Positions 20,096-29,761 of a stretch of 55,134 bases of DNA are shown in pieces. How positions within the stretch are numbered: position 1 is the stretch's first letter; each line of letters starts with the position of its first letter. Under the pieces are notes generated by a model. It was not told where the DNA came from, did not search any database, and saw only the letters and a list, made by a program, of their open reading frames with translations. A program made the translations under genes and the position numbers. Location of the stretch: positions 1-55,134 of the forward strand of contig JWZX01003349.1 in NCBI GenBank assembly GCA_001275005.1. Reading direction: 5' to 3'. Source of the DNA: Chrysochromulina tobinii (taxonomy: Eukaryota > Haptophyta > Prymnesiales > Chrysochromulinaceae).

Positions 20096-20464
20096 GCACC
20101 ACACCGCAAGATCTCGGCTCGTGCCTTCAGCGACCCACATGGACGCTGAACACCACGTCGGAGCGCATGTACAGGCAGCGCACGCGGGTCGCAGCTGCTG
20201 GTCAATTTTAATTGATGATGTTCGGGCCGGGCGGGAGCAGGCACGAGCTGGGGCCAGTTGTGCCAGCAGCACATCATTGCCGGTCCAGGCTCCAGGGGCG
20301 GTGCAGCGTGTCGCAATCAAGGGCATTGTGGGTAACATTGTGGGCATGGTCCGGACATATGTTGCAGAGCGCGCGCAGAGAGTACATACACTTTCAACGC
20401 GGACCGATGAATTCGATATTACACAGTTCTCACGCGTCACGGCGCACACCGACACCGTCGGGAC
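20096..20464. other. Convergent intergenic gap
   Basis: These 369 bp lie between the 3' ends of the IGPD gene (plus) and the broken minus-strand gene. No gene, repeat or motif of note was seen. Confidence 0.4.
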
Positions 20465-21121
20465 TCACCAATCAAATGGGCCTTCTGGAAGAGTCTCGAC
20501 ATAGACTCTCAGCGCTCGCACCGGCTCGTGAACGTGCTCGGCCCAGAGGTATGCAACCTGCGATGGCGCGCGCAAAGTCGCCCTGAGTAGCGCCGAATGG
20601 CCAGTTTCGCCCTCTGGCACAAAGTGCACGAACAAAAGCTCCTCATCATGCAGAAGCAGCGTTGCCGGCGTCATCCGACCGATTCCGCCCGCAGCATCAG
20701 AGGAGTTGTCTAGCGGCGCCTGAGCCTTGACAATCCAGAGCCCAGTGCGTGGATTCGCAAGCGCTCCGACAGCTCGCTCTTTGAGAGATTGCATCGCCGT
20801 GGGAGCCATCCTTCCAAGACGATACTGCAAGCCCGAGCCACGATCTCCAATTCCAATGCCCTTAAGAGGGCCTCCGTCTCGTGTTGCCAGCATTGCCTGG
20901 GATGGATCACGCCCGAGTTGCACATTCACGTGGCGCGAAGTTCGAATCGAAGAGCAGAAGTGCCGAAGCATCGGACGGCTTGTTGGAATCGCGCAACAGA
21001 ATGCATTCACACCACCTCAAGGCGATAAAACAAAATACCCTTTCGCAAACACTATTCGCTGGCCATCCTGCAAAGGAGCCAAAAATTGACCGACAAGGTC
21101 CTTGCACGAAAATTCACACAT
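20465..21121 (-). pseudogene. Unknown protein gene with two apparent frame breaks
   Basis: On the minus strand an ATG at 21121 opens MCEFSCKDLVGQF and then DGQRIVFAKGYFVLSP before a stop. A second frame carries ECILLRDSNKPSDASALLLF, and a third carries the rest, from about 20910 down to a stop at 20465, ending in a segment with alternating hydrophobic residues (ELLFVHFVPEG). Breaks lie near 21017-21025 and at the CCC run 20912-20914. Together they are frame-neutral, giving 218 codons over 657 bp. Codon choice in all three pieces resembles the neighbouring genes. I do not recognise the family. It may be an intact gene with sequence errors, a very short unusual intron plus one error, or a decaying gene. 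Confidence 0.4.
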
Positions 21122-24100
21122 GGAGCAGCGGACGACACCGTCGCCGGCACCGGGACGCCGCGGTAGCGTAGGCGCTTGGATGCGCGCGCACCAACGCAGT
21201 GGCGCTGGCAGCGGAGGTGCCATCAATAGATTGGTGAGCAAGGTTGGGAAGGTTGGGAGCCTTGTGCCCAGTCGTGCCAAGCACTCGGCAGAAAAGGAGG
21301 AGCCCAGGAAAGCACGAGCAGTTCCGCAGAGCTTGGGAGAACAGGTTGCCCTAAACGCAGACGAAATGAGTGACCTGTTTGAGCAAGAATCCGAGCACGA
21401 AGCAGACATATCGAGTGACCTGTTTGATCAAGACTCCGAGCAGGAGCCTGAGCAGCAGTCTGTCGAAGAATCAGAAGATGAAGCATCAGAAGACGGGAAC
21501 CTGGCCTTGGAGGCGGACACGCAAGCGCAAGTAGCTGTAGGCGACGGTGGCGACGGGGTGCTTCACGTGGCCGTGCCACTGATGCTGATGGTGGATGCTG
21601 ATGGCGACGGGGTCTCGGACGGTCTGCACGCAGACAAGCTCGGGGTCTACGTGCCACAGATGGGCTTGAGGGATGACCGCCCCGTGTACGAGTGCAGCCA
21701 CAATTCGAGTCTGCTGCTGTGGTGGAGCGCCGGCAGGTGGTACCTGGGGAAGCGAGAAGAGCTCGGTCGAAATCGTGGGTGGCTCATGGTGCAGGGCGAA
21801 GGATGGACGCCTCCTGAGACAGGATGGACGATCTACTCGAAAGCAGACGCGGCGTGGCTGCAGATGGCGAGTATGATAGCTCGGCCCGCACGCGAGAGAG
21901 ATCTACGTGTCGAGCGCTTGCACCAGACGGCCATGAGTCGATTCGGCAAGCGAGAGCTCGCTCGCGGCTTTGAGAGCTGGAGCGACACGCACTGGGAGGG
22001 CGCCCATCGCCGTGAGCTGCTGCGGCAGGCCGGGATGCGGTTGGCTCGGCCCAGGCTTTCTCACGGCTACGTGCACTGGCGTCAGGACTGGAACACCCAG
22101 CAGAAGAAGCTCGCTGAGTTCGGTACACGGTTGGCTCGGCTTAAGCTTGCTTACGGGTACGCGCATTGGCGACAGGACTGGATGGCGCACCAAAAGAAGC
22201 TGCTAGCTGGAGGCGACGATGGCGACGGGATGCTTGACGTGGCCGTGCCACTGATGCTGATGGTGGATGCTGATGGCGACGGGGTCTCGGACGGTCTGCA
22301 CGCAGACAAGCTCGGGGTCTACGTGCCACAGATGGGCCTGAGGGATGACCGCCCCGTGTACGAGTGCAGCCACAATTCGAGTCTGCTGCTGTGGTGGAGC
22401 GCCGGCAGGTGGTACCTGGGGAAGCGAGAAGAGCTCGGTCGAAATCGTGGGTGGCTCAAGGTGCAGGGCGAAGGATGGACGCCTCCTGAGACAGGATGGA
22501 CGATCTACTCGAAAGCAGACGCGGCGTGGCTGCAGATGGCGAGTATGATAGCTCGGCCCGCACGCGAGAGAGATCTACGTGTCGAGCGCTTGCACCAGAC
22601 GGCCATGAGTCGATTCGGCAAGCGAGAGCTCGCTCGCGGCTTTGAGAGCTGGAGCGACACGCAATGGGAGGGCGCCCATCGCCGTGAGCTGCTGCGGCAG
22701 GCCGGGATGCGGTTGGCTCGGCCCAGGCTTTCTCACGGCTACGTGCACTGGCGTCAGGACTGGAACACCCAGCAGAAGAAGCTCGCTGAGTTCGGTACAC
22801 GGTTGGCTCCGCTTAAGCTTGCTTACGGGTACGTACATTGGCGACAGGACTGGATGACGCACCAGAAGAAGCTTGTCGAGCAAGCCGCGGCAGCCGCGGC
22901 GGCAAAATCAGCGCGGACGGCGCAGGAGGTGGCAGAGGCTGCAGAGGAGGCGCGGCTGGCGGCGGAGGCGGAAGAACGGGAGGATCGAGCAGAATACTTG
23001 CACGAGGTGGCCGTTCGTAGGATGGCAAAAGCGGGCATCGCGTGTGGCTTCAAGTCATGGGTTGCGCTGTTCCAGGCAGCACTTCTGCACCGAGCAGCGA
23101 TGCTCCGGCATGTGGCGCACGACCTCGCTCGTGGCTTTGGCTCATGGGTCACGGAATGGCGCAACGAGCACCTACGTAAAGCAGCACTGCGTCGAGCGGT
23201 CAACAATCACCTTGCCGACGGTTTCGGTGTGTGGTCAGATCGATACTTTGCTCGCTTGCATCTGGAACGCATCTTCGCGCGTGTCGAACCTCTGCAGCGA
23301 AAAGCTGCACACCGGCTTGGCGCGCGGAATCTCGTCCTAGGCTTCGGGACCTGGGCTAGCGTGCATTTCGAGCAGATGCGCCGTCAGCAGCGGCTGCGAG
23401 GCGGCGCTCAGCGGCTGGTACGACCCTTGCTGAGCGCGAGCTTCACCTGTTGGCGGATGAGCTGGGCAGCTGAGGAGCGGAAGCAGGCAGAGGAGCAGAT
23501 GCAGGCAAGGATGGCTAGCGTAGCTGAGCGAAGAGCCAAGATGATGGGGGCGCGTGATGCCAAGATAGCTGCAGAAGAGGCGGAAAGGGCAGCTAAGCTC
23601 GCTGCCCAAGCTGCCGAGGCGGAAGCGAAGGTGGCAGCGCAGTTGGCAGCAGCGGCAAGCGAGAGGGATACAGGCGCCGAGGCCTTGCGCCAGATGGCGG
23701 TGTTTCGACTTGGCATGAGGCGCCTCTCACACGGCTTTGCGGCCTGGGAAACTTCAGCGACATGCGGGGCTATCTCCCGCGCGCTGCAGCATCAAGCATG
23801 CGAGATGATTGCGCGATTGAGGTTGGCTTCAGCATATGCCGTATGGCAACGGAGCTGGAAAGATGAGATGATTAGATTGGCTGAGGAGCTAGAAGAGGAA
23901 AGGGAGGCGGCGGCAGCACGGGAGCTTCAGGAGATGAAGGATTATTTTCTGGCAGGTGTCGGGGCGAGAGAAGTGCGGCTCGACGGGGCCTCTCGCGCCT
24001 CGGCCCTGGGCATTCAAGTACATACTGACAAAGAGCTGGACGGCAGGAGACTCTGGGGCTTGCCGGAGATCAGGCTGGAGGGCACGTGCGACCCTGATTG

Positions 24101-25482
24101 TCGCACATTACCGCAGCAACGTGCCGTCATCAAACGGATCGATTCGGACAGTGCTGCGGCTACTGCCGGGCTGCGGGAGGACGACGTGCTGCTCGTCATC
24201 AACGACCACTTCCACCCATCGAATGTCACATTTCAACAGCTGATGGAGACACTTGTGGGGACGATTCACATCATCGCCCGTCCACTTGAGCATGTGCTCG
24301 GGCCGGCTTCGAAGAAGAAGCTCTTGCCACCGCCTACCGCCTTGGCACTTGCAGCATTGCCGCGAAAGGACTGGGACAATAGCCCGCGGCCTGGCGTGCC
24401 CACCACGAAGCCGCAGGCTGACTTTTCCAGGAGCCCGTCTCCCTCGAGGAGCTCGTCTCCCAGGCCGACTACGCCTCGCCGAAAGGCGTCTCCAAGTCGG
24501 CCCTCTACTCCCAGGCCCACTACTCCCCGCCGCGAAGAAGATCGGAGCAAGAGGTTCGACGCGGCCTTGGCCGACGCTCGGCTCCGCAACCCGCAGCTGC
24601 GTCCGCCTGTCACCCCTCCGAAGAGCCCTTTTGGAGGTGTGCTGCTGACGGCGCGCGGCATGAAGTCCTCCTTGCAGCTGCGGAAGGAACTGATGGAGGT
24701 GAGGAAGACAATCCACGCCATGGAAAAGCGCGTCGCGCAAGCACTCAGCGTGGCCCAAGGCACGAAGCGTCGAGCTGCTGGAGGCTTTCAAGTCTTGCCA
24801 AAAGTCACTCCATCACAACCCGAGCTTGACCAGTGATCCGCGTGGGCCGGAGGCGATGGCTGCAGCTGAGGCCGAGGTGAATGAGGACAAGCTCCGAGAA
24901 CGATACGAGCAAACGTTCGGAACGCCTCCAACGAAAACTGCGCTCAAGGTTGAGATGAAGCTCGCAACCTCTCGGGCTGCAAGGCTGCGCGAGGAGGTGA
25001 ACAAGCCCGTCGTTGCGGCGTTGGCCGAGCTTGAGGAGATCGCTTCACGCGGAGCCCAGACACTCGAGAGGCACGAGGAGAAGCTACAGCAGCTGCTGTT
25101 GACCACGTTGCCAGAGCAAGCGCAGGATCTCGCGGCGCACTACGATGCCCACGACCAGGTCGTGAAGACGACGAATCGGGCAGCGGGCGACCGTCTCATC
25201 GTGGAAGCGGCGCATGAGTGCCTACGCCTTGCAACGGAGCAGGAGGACGTGGCGCGATGGGTGATAGGCGAGGCCCTGAAGGCCGTCCGCCGTGAGAAAA
25301 CCGCGGTCGAGGTGTGCAAAGCGGATCTCCAAAGGGCCTCGCAGGAGAAGCGTCGGATCCTCGAGGAGCACAAGAGGAACGACATGCGAGGCACCACGTT
25401 CAAAGAGTGGAACAAGAGTGAGTGTGCCAGTGCCGGCAAATCAAAACTTGCGACTCGATTAGCAGTAGGAGAGAGGATATGA
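21120..25482 (+). CDS. Giant Sfi1-like repeat, PDZ and coiled-coil protein (two ORFs probably one gene)
   Basis: The first ORF (21120-24836, 1238 aa) has an acidic N-terminal region, then two nearly identical 224-residue modules (see the repeat entry), then more GFxxW repeats about every 33-37 residues. These resemble centrin-binding Sfi1 helices. Ala/Glu coiled coils follow, then a PDZ-like domain with the family's repeated-hydrophobic and GLREDDVLLVIND core (about 24115-24290), then a Ser/Pro/Arg linker. Twenty bases after its stop an ORF (ATG 24856) continues as a pure coiled coil. Its frame is open upstream, and deleting one C at 24754-24756 joins the two as an uninterrupted helix, giving 1453 aa. 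A cytoskeletal, basal-body or scaffold role is inferred. A GTGAGT donor at 25418 may begin a further intron. Confidence 0.7.
21541..22884 (+). repeat. 672-bp tandem duplication inside the Sfi1-like/PDZ gene
   Basis: The stretch from about 21541 to 22212 is repeated at 22213-22884, offset exactly 672 bp (224 codons, frame-preserving). Only about ten base differences are visible, and most change an amino acid (for example LMVQ to LKVQ, THW to TQW, ARLK to APLK). Each unit holds a Trp-rich domain (LLLWWSAGRWYLGKREELG) followed by three GFxxW/GYxxW repeats. Confidence 0.93.
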
Positions 25483-25516
25483 ATCATCAGAGCTCATAAC
25501 AACATGTTCGCCGCAG
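25418..25516 (+). other. Possible intron at the end of the coiled-coil ORF
   Basis: A consensus donor (GTGAGTG) follows AACAAGA, and a CCGCAG|G acceptor lies 99 nt on, the same size as the supported introns in this window. Splicing would replace the last 21 codons with about 45 others ending near 25660. The new tail is not recognisable, so the unspliced stop at 25482 remains an alternative. Confidence 0.35.
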
Positions 25517-25680
25517 GTGTGAAACCGAATTCACAGCATCATGTTTGGTGTTTCCTTTCGGGCTTTCAGGACTCCTCTATTCATATTGTACCTCTCCTCC
25601 GTGCTTTTCCTCCTGTAGGCCCTCGCCGCCCCTCAACACCGTATCCTGCGCGCCTACCATAGATTCCTGGTTAAAGCTCA

Positions 25681-26754
25681 ATGCAGTCGAGCTCGACAAA
25701 GCCGCCGCCTCTGCTGAGCAGAGCGGGAGCCGCACCTGGCAGCCTCGGTTTATCCGGCTCGGCTGGCTTACAGCTCAAGGCACCCGCCAAAAAGTTCGGG
25801 CTGCAGCCACCGCCGGGCAAGAAGCCGGTCGCTCGGCCAGCGGCTGCCTCTGTGTTTGGTGGCGGAGATGACGATGACGACGATCTCGGCGATGATGCGT
25901 CGGAGCGCGCGCGAGTCAGCCGTGAGCTCATGCGTGGAAGCACATCGACCTTTGGGCGCGCGGCGGCCGAGGCCGCTCAGAAAGCGGCGCTCGAGCAAGA
26001 CGCGTCCATCTTCGACTACGATGACGCATATGACGCAATGCAGCAAGAGCGCGTGGTGGCGAAGGAGAAGCCCAAGCAGGAGAAATCTGCGAAGTACATC
26101 GGTGCGCTCATGCAGGCGCACAAGGTGCGCGAGATTGAGAACGAAAAGGTGTTCGAACGCAAGATGGTCAAGGAGGCAGAGGAGGAAGCACATTTGTACG
26201 CTGACAAGGAGCGCTTTCTGACAAGCGCGTACAGGGCAAAGTTGGCGGCGCGCGAAGAGTACGAGGCCGAGCTCGCCAAGCAGGACGCTGAGGATGCCAA
26301 GAACGACGTGACCCAAAAGCGCGACCTTTCCGGTTTCTACTCGAACCTTCTCTCAAATAGCCTCGCACCCGATCGCGCTGTCGCTGCAGCCAGAGGCACC
26401 GTGGCAGCATCTGTCACAACGGCCGACTCGGTGCGATCGTTGCCGCCACGACCGCCGCGACCACCGTCGGAGCTCGATGCGTCGCATCCACCTGCGCAGC
26501 TGTCTCGGCCCGCCGAGGAGGCGGCCTCCGCCGCTCCGGTCTCGGCACCGCCGCCCTCGGCCTCGCGCAGGCTCGTGGATGATGACCTTGTCAGGGCTAT
26601 TGCGGAGGCCGCCAAGGCTGCCGCTACGACTGCTCCGCCAGCCCCTGCTCCTGCCCCAGCGGCAACTGCCGTGAGCCACGAACGCCGCAACGATGCGGAC
26701 GCCGTGCAGAGCGCACGCGAGCGTTACCTCGAGCGCAAGCGACAGCGCGAATAA
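25681..26754 (+). CDS. NSRP1: Nuclear speckle splicing regulatory protein 1-like (DUF2040/CCDC55)
   Basis: A 357-aa protein whose residues about 95-215 match the NSRP1/CCDC55 domain: an acidic lead-in, FDYDDAYDAMQ, KYIGALMQAHKVREIENEKVFERKM in short pieces, then DKERFLTSAYRAKL and KRDLSGFYSNLL. NSRP1 is a nuclear coiled-coil protein that influences alternative splice-site choice. The N-terminus is Pro/Lys-rich and the C-terminal third is Pro/Ala-rich with a basic end (ERYLERKRQRE). The start ATG at 25681 is the first in a clean frame. It converges on the ubiquitin-like gene with 131 bp between stops. The family match is good; the regulatory role comes from the animal protein. Confidence 0.85.
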   Translation: MQSSSTKPPPLLSRAGAAPGSLGLSGSAGLQLKAPAKKFGLQPPPGKKPVARPAAASVFGGGDDDDDDLGDDASERARVSRELMRGSTSTFGRAAAEAAQKAALEQDASIFDYDDAYDAMQQERVVAKEKPKQEKSAKYIGALMQAHKVREIENEKVFERKMVKEAEEEAHLYADKERFLTSAYRAKLAAREEYEAELAKQDAEDAKNDVTQKRDLSGFYSNLLSNSLAPDRAVAAARGTVAASVTTADSVRSLPPRPPRPPSELDASHPPAQLSRPAEEAASAAPVSAPPPSASRRLVDDDLVRAIAEAAKAAATTAPPAPAPAPAATAVSHERRNDADAVQSARERYLERKRQRE

Positions 26755-26885
26755 TGGGGTATAGTTACGATGCCGGGAGTTATCTGGAAAAGATGTACGA
26801 AACCGCACGCTACATGCATGGTTTCTCCCCTACTTATAGCATATGCGCACGGACGACGTCCGCGGTCCGGTCCGCGCAACTGTGG

Positions 26886-27956
26886 CTACTTTTTCTTCTT
26901 GCCGCCCTTATCCTTGGCCTTGAGTGTATTCGGGTCGGGCTCGGGCACATCAAAGGGTGCCTTGAAGTTCAGGTAGAGCGACTCGTTGTTGACAATGCCA
27001 AGCTTGCCAAGGGCATCCTCGTCCTTCAGCGGCAGGCCCGCGTAGAAGAGATTGAGCCAGGGGTCGTTGCGCGTCGTCGTCTTGACCTTCGTCTCGGGGT
27101 CCTCGGTGGTCGTCGTCTCAAGGTCGATCTTGACCTGCCACAGCTCAGGCAACGCCTTGGCCTCCTCGACAAGGTACTGGCCGTAGTAAGGGAAGTTGGT
27201 CGGCCCCCCGTTGATGCGCCGCAGCATGCCGCCTCCCCCCTTTTTGTCCTTACCGCCAGCCGCCGCTCCGGCACCTCCACCGTCCCTGACAAGGTGGTCG
27301 CCTACCCGTAGCTCGACGTTGGTACCGTCTGTCATCGGTAGTGTCACGGCCGGGCGCGGCCCTGCTACCACCGGCGGGTCGGGCCCTTTGACGAGCCAGC
27401 TGGGATTCTCCTTGAAGTACTCGCTCAGCTTCTGCTTCAACTCGAGCACGGTCGTCTGATTCGTCAGGCCGTCGATGACCGTGGGCATGCCGAGCTTGTG
27501 GCTGGTGATCCGCACACGCTCCACATTGGGGTCACCGGCAACCTTTGCGACAAAGTCGGCGAGCCTCGGCCTGACCACGAGCTGCAGCTCCGCTCCGTTC
27601 TTGATCGCATAGTCTGCCAGCGGCTTCTCGAAAGCCAGCAGCTGCCCATGGTACTTGAGCTCGACCGGGCTCCGGATCGAGAGCTGCTGCAGCTGTAGCG
27701 GGCCACACTCGTGGATGAACGAGATCAGCCCCTTGACAGTGCATGCCTCGGGGATGGGCTCTATCTCGGCGTACTCGAATTTCACGCGTCCGTCCTTGTC
27801 CGTCAACGTGTATCGTATCCTGATACGCGTTGGACACGGGGGCTTCTGCTCGGCGCGCGTGGGCGGCCCGCTGCCCACGTAGCGCCGTGGGTCAAGCTCG
27901 AGCCCCTCGGGGATGGGTAGCACATCGGGCCCCTTGCCGATGAAGATGAGAGCCAT
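26886..27956 (-). CDS. Ubiquitin-like-domain protein, unknown function
   Basis: A 356-aa protein from the ATG at 27956 (MALIFIGKGPDVLPIPEG). At least two segments look like beta-grasp ubiquitin-like folds: an N-terminal one with FEKPLADYAIKNGAELQLVV (a typical Ubl end, residues about 110-135) and a C-terminal one with GLPLKDEDALGKLGIVNNE followed by a final beta strand (about 305-340). Between them sits a Gly/Ala-rich linker. The protein ends in a Lys tail with no diglycine, so it is not a conjugated modifier; it may be an adaptor. The gene is divergent from the Pumilio gene, with 202 bp between starts. The exact family is not recognised. Confidence 0.7.
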   Translation of the reverse strand: MALIFIGKGPDVLPIPEGLELDPRRYVGSGPPTRAEQKPPCPTRIRIRYTLTDKDGRVKFEYAEIEPIPEACTVKGLISFIHECGPLQLQQLSIRSPVELKYHGQLLAFEKPLADYAIKNGAELQLVVRPRLADFVAKVAGDPNVERVRITSHKLGMPTVIDGLTNQTTVLELKQKLSEYFKENPSWLVKGPDPPVVAGPRPAVTLPMTDGTNVELRVGDHLVRDGGGAGAAAGGKDKKGGGGMLRRINGGPTNFPYYGQYLVEEAKALPELWQVKIDLETTTTEDPETKVKTTTRNDPWLNLFYAGLPLKDEDALGKLGIVNNESLYLNFKAPFDVPEPDPNTLKAKDKGGKKKK

Positions 27957-28158
27957 GGGTGGGAGGCGGCGCAGGCTCCGCAAGCTACCAGCACAAATAA
28001 AGTCGATGGCAGTTCTGTAACGGCACCCACAAACTTACGTGCCTCTCGCGAAAAGAGCGGCCGCGATTGAGACGAAATTTCTTAGACAATTTCCAAAAAC
28101 GAGAAGTTTTTGCGCCGCCGGAGACCGCGGCTCGGAGCGTGGCTCACGCGCATCGGCC
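27957..28158. promoter_or_regulatory. Bidirectional promoter gap, ubiquitin-like/Pumilio genes
   Basis: Only 202 bp lie between the start codons of two divergent genes. The Pumilio frame is open across most of it but has no ATG before 28159, so the gap should contain both 5' ends. No known motif was seen. Confidence 0.4.
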
Positions 28159-29376
28159 ATGTTGCCGCTTGAGCAGCAGGCTGGGGCCTCCCGGATTGGC
28201 CAGGTTCCTCCGAGAGTGCAGTCTGCGCCGGTGCTGCTGCCCTCAGAGGACACCGGCATCGAGTCCATTTTCTCCAACTTGACGTACAAGGACTTCTTGC
28301 GCGAAGCTGCCATCACCGAGGAGCCCGTGGAGCTGCCGCCGCCGACGGTCACGCCGCCGCCGCGCATCACGACGCCGCCCATCGGTACATCGAAGTTTCG
28401 CGCCGATGGCGCCGTCCACTCCTCGGCTGCGATGGGCAGCGTCGGCAACATGCTGTACGCCAGCTTGCCGCCACGGCCACACACGACCTACCCACAGACC
28501 ATGCCGGTGCGCCCGTGGAGCGGCGCCGGCCAGGTTGGTGGCCCGACCGTCGTCGCGCCCGTCACTGGTGCCGCAACGGCTGGAGGCAGCCGCTGCTGCT
28601 GCGCCGGCAGCGGCGGCGTTCCGAGCGCGAGCAGCATGACGGCGGCCACACCTGACGGGAACTCGGCTGCGTCTGCCGAGGTGACGCGGCAGCTGCAATC
28701 CAAGCTGCAGGAGGCGCAGCAGCTCTATGAGCAGCAGCAGCGGCTCATGCAGCTGCATGCGACTGGGGGGGCGGTGGCCGCGCGCTCGGTGACCAATGTG
28801 CCCATGGCGCTCCTGGACGAGCTTGCGCAGATGTCTCTCGACGCGCAGGACCACTTCTCGCGCCAGGAGACGCCCACGCCTTTGTACGACGACTTGCCCA
28901 TCCGACGCGGCACGCCGCCGCTGCCCGCGGCGCCGCTCGCCACGCTGCCGGCCGTCGGATGGAGCGCCGTGTCGAGCGCCGAGGACGCGGCGGCTGCTGC
29001 CGCTACCGCCAGCCTGCCTGGTCTTCAACCTTCGAGTCGCGGCCCCTCGCGGGTAGGTACGCCTGCCGCTAGCCTCTTGCCTGAGCCTGCACAGCAGTTG
29101 CAACAGTTTCAGCAGGCGCAACAACAGGCTGCGCAGGCGCACGCAGCCGCGTATGCGACAGCCGCCACCGCCTCTGTCGCATTGCCGCAGCCGAGCAGTC
29201 AGCTTAGCCAAGTGCAGCCGCTCATTCAGCCGCCGCTGCCGCCGCTCCACGCCGACGGACACGGCGGCTTCGCGGGCGCGCAGTCGGCCCAGCAGCTGCA
29301 ACAGCTGCTGCAGCAGACGTTGCAAGTCGCACAGCAGCAGCAGCAGCAGCAGCAGCTTCAGCAGCAGCAGCAGCTT

Positions 29377-29407
<31 letters not shown>

Positions 29408-29711
29408 TAGTACTGCTACAGCAGCTGATGCAGCAGCAGCTGCTGCTCGGGGCGGGTGGTTTGCCTAATTACAGCGGCATGCCGCTAACCACGGTGGCCA
29501 ATATCAACGGCGTGCCGCAACTCGTAGCTGTGATGAACCCGTACATGCTCGGCGGGGTCAATGGACAGGGCGTGGGTGCCATGGGCATGCAACAGCAGCA
29601 GCAGCAGCAGCTCAATCAGTCGCAGCTGAGCGGCCAGCCGCCGCCGCCGCCGCAGCAGCAGCAGGAGGAGCCGCCGCAGCCGCAGCCGCAGCCGCAGCCG
29701 CAGCCGCAGCC

Positions 29712-29761
<50 letters not shown>

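Noticed and set aside
20840-20960. GTTCGAATC as a tRNA T-loop
   Set aside because: It lies inside the broken minus-strand coding region and lacks cloverleaf stems.
28243-29325. 360-codon minus-strand ORF within the Pumilio gene
   Set aside because: Antisense to the Gln-rich region; composition is Leu/Arg from CAG repeats, no motif.
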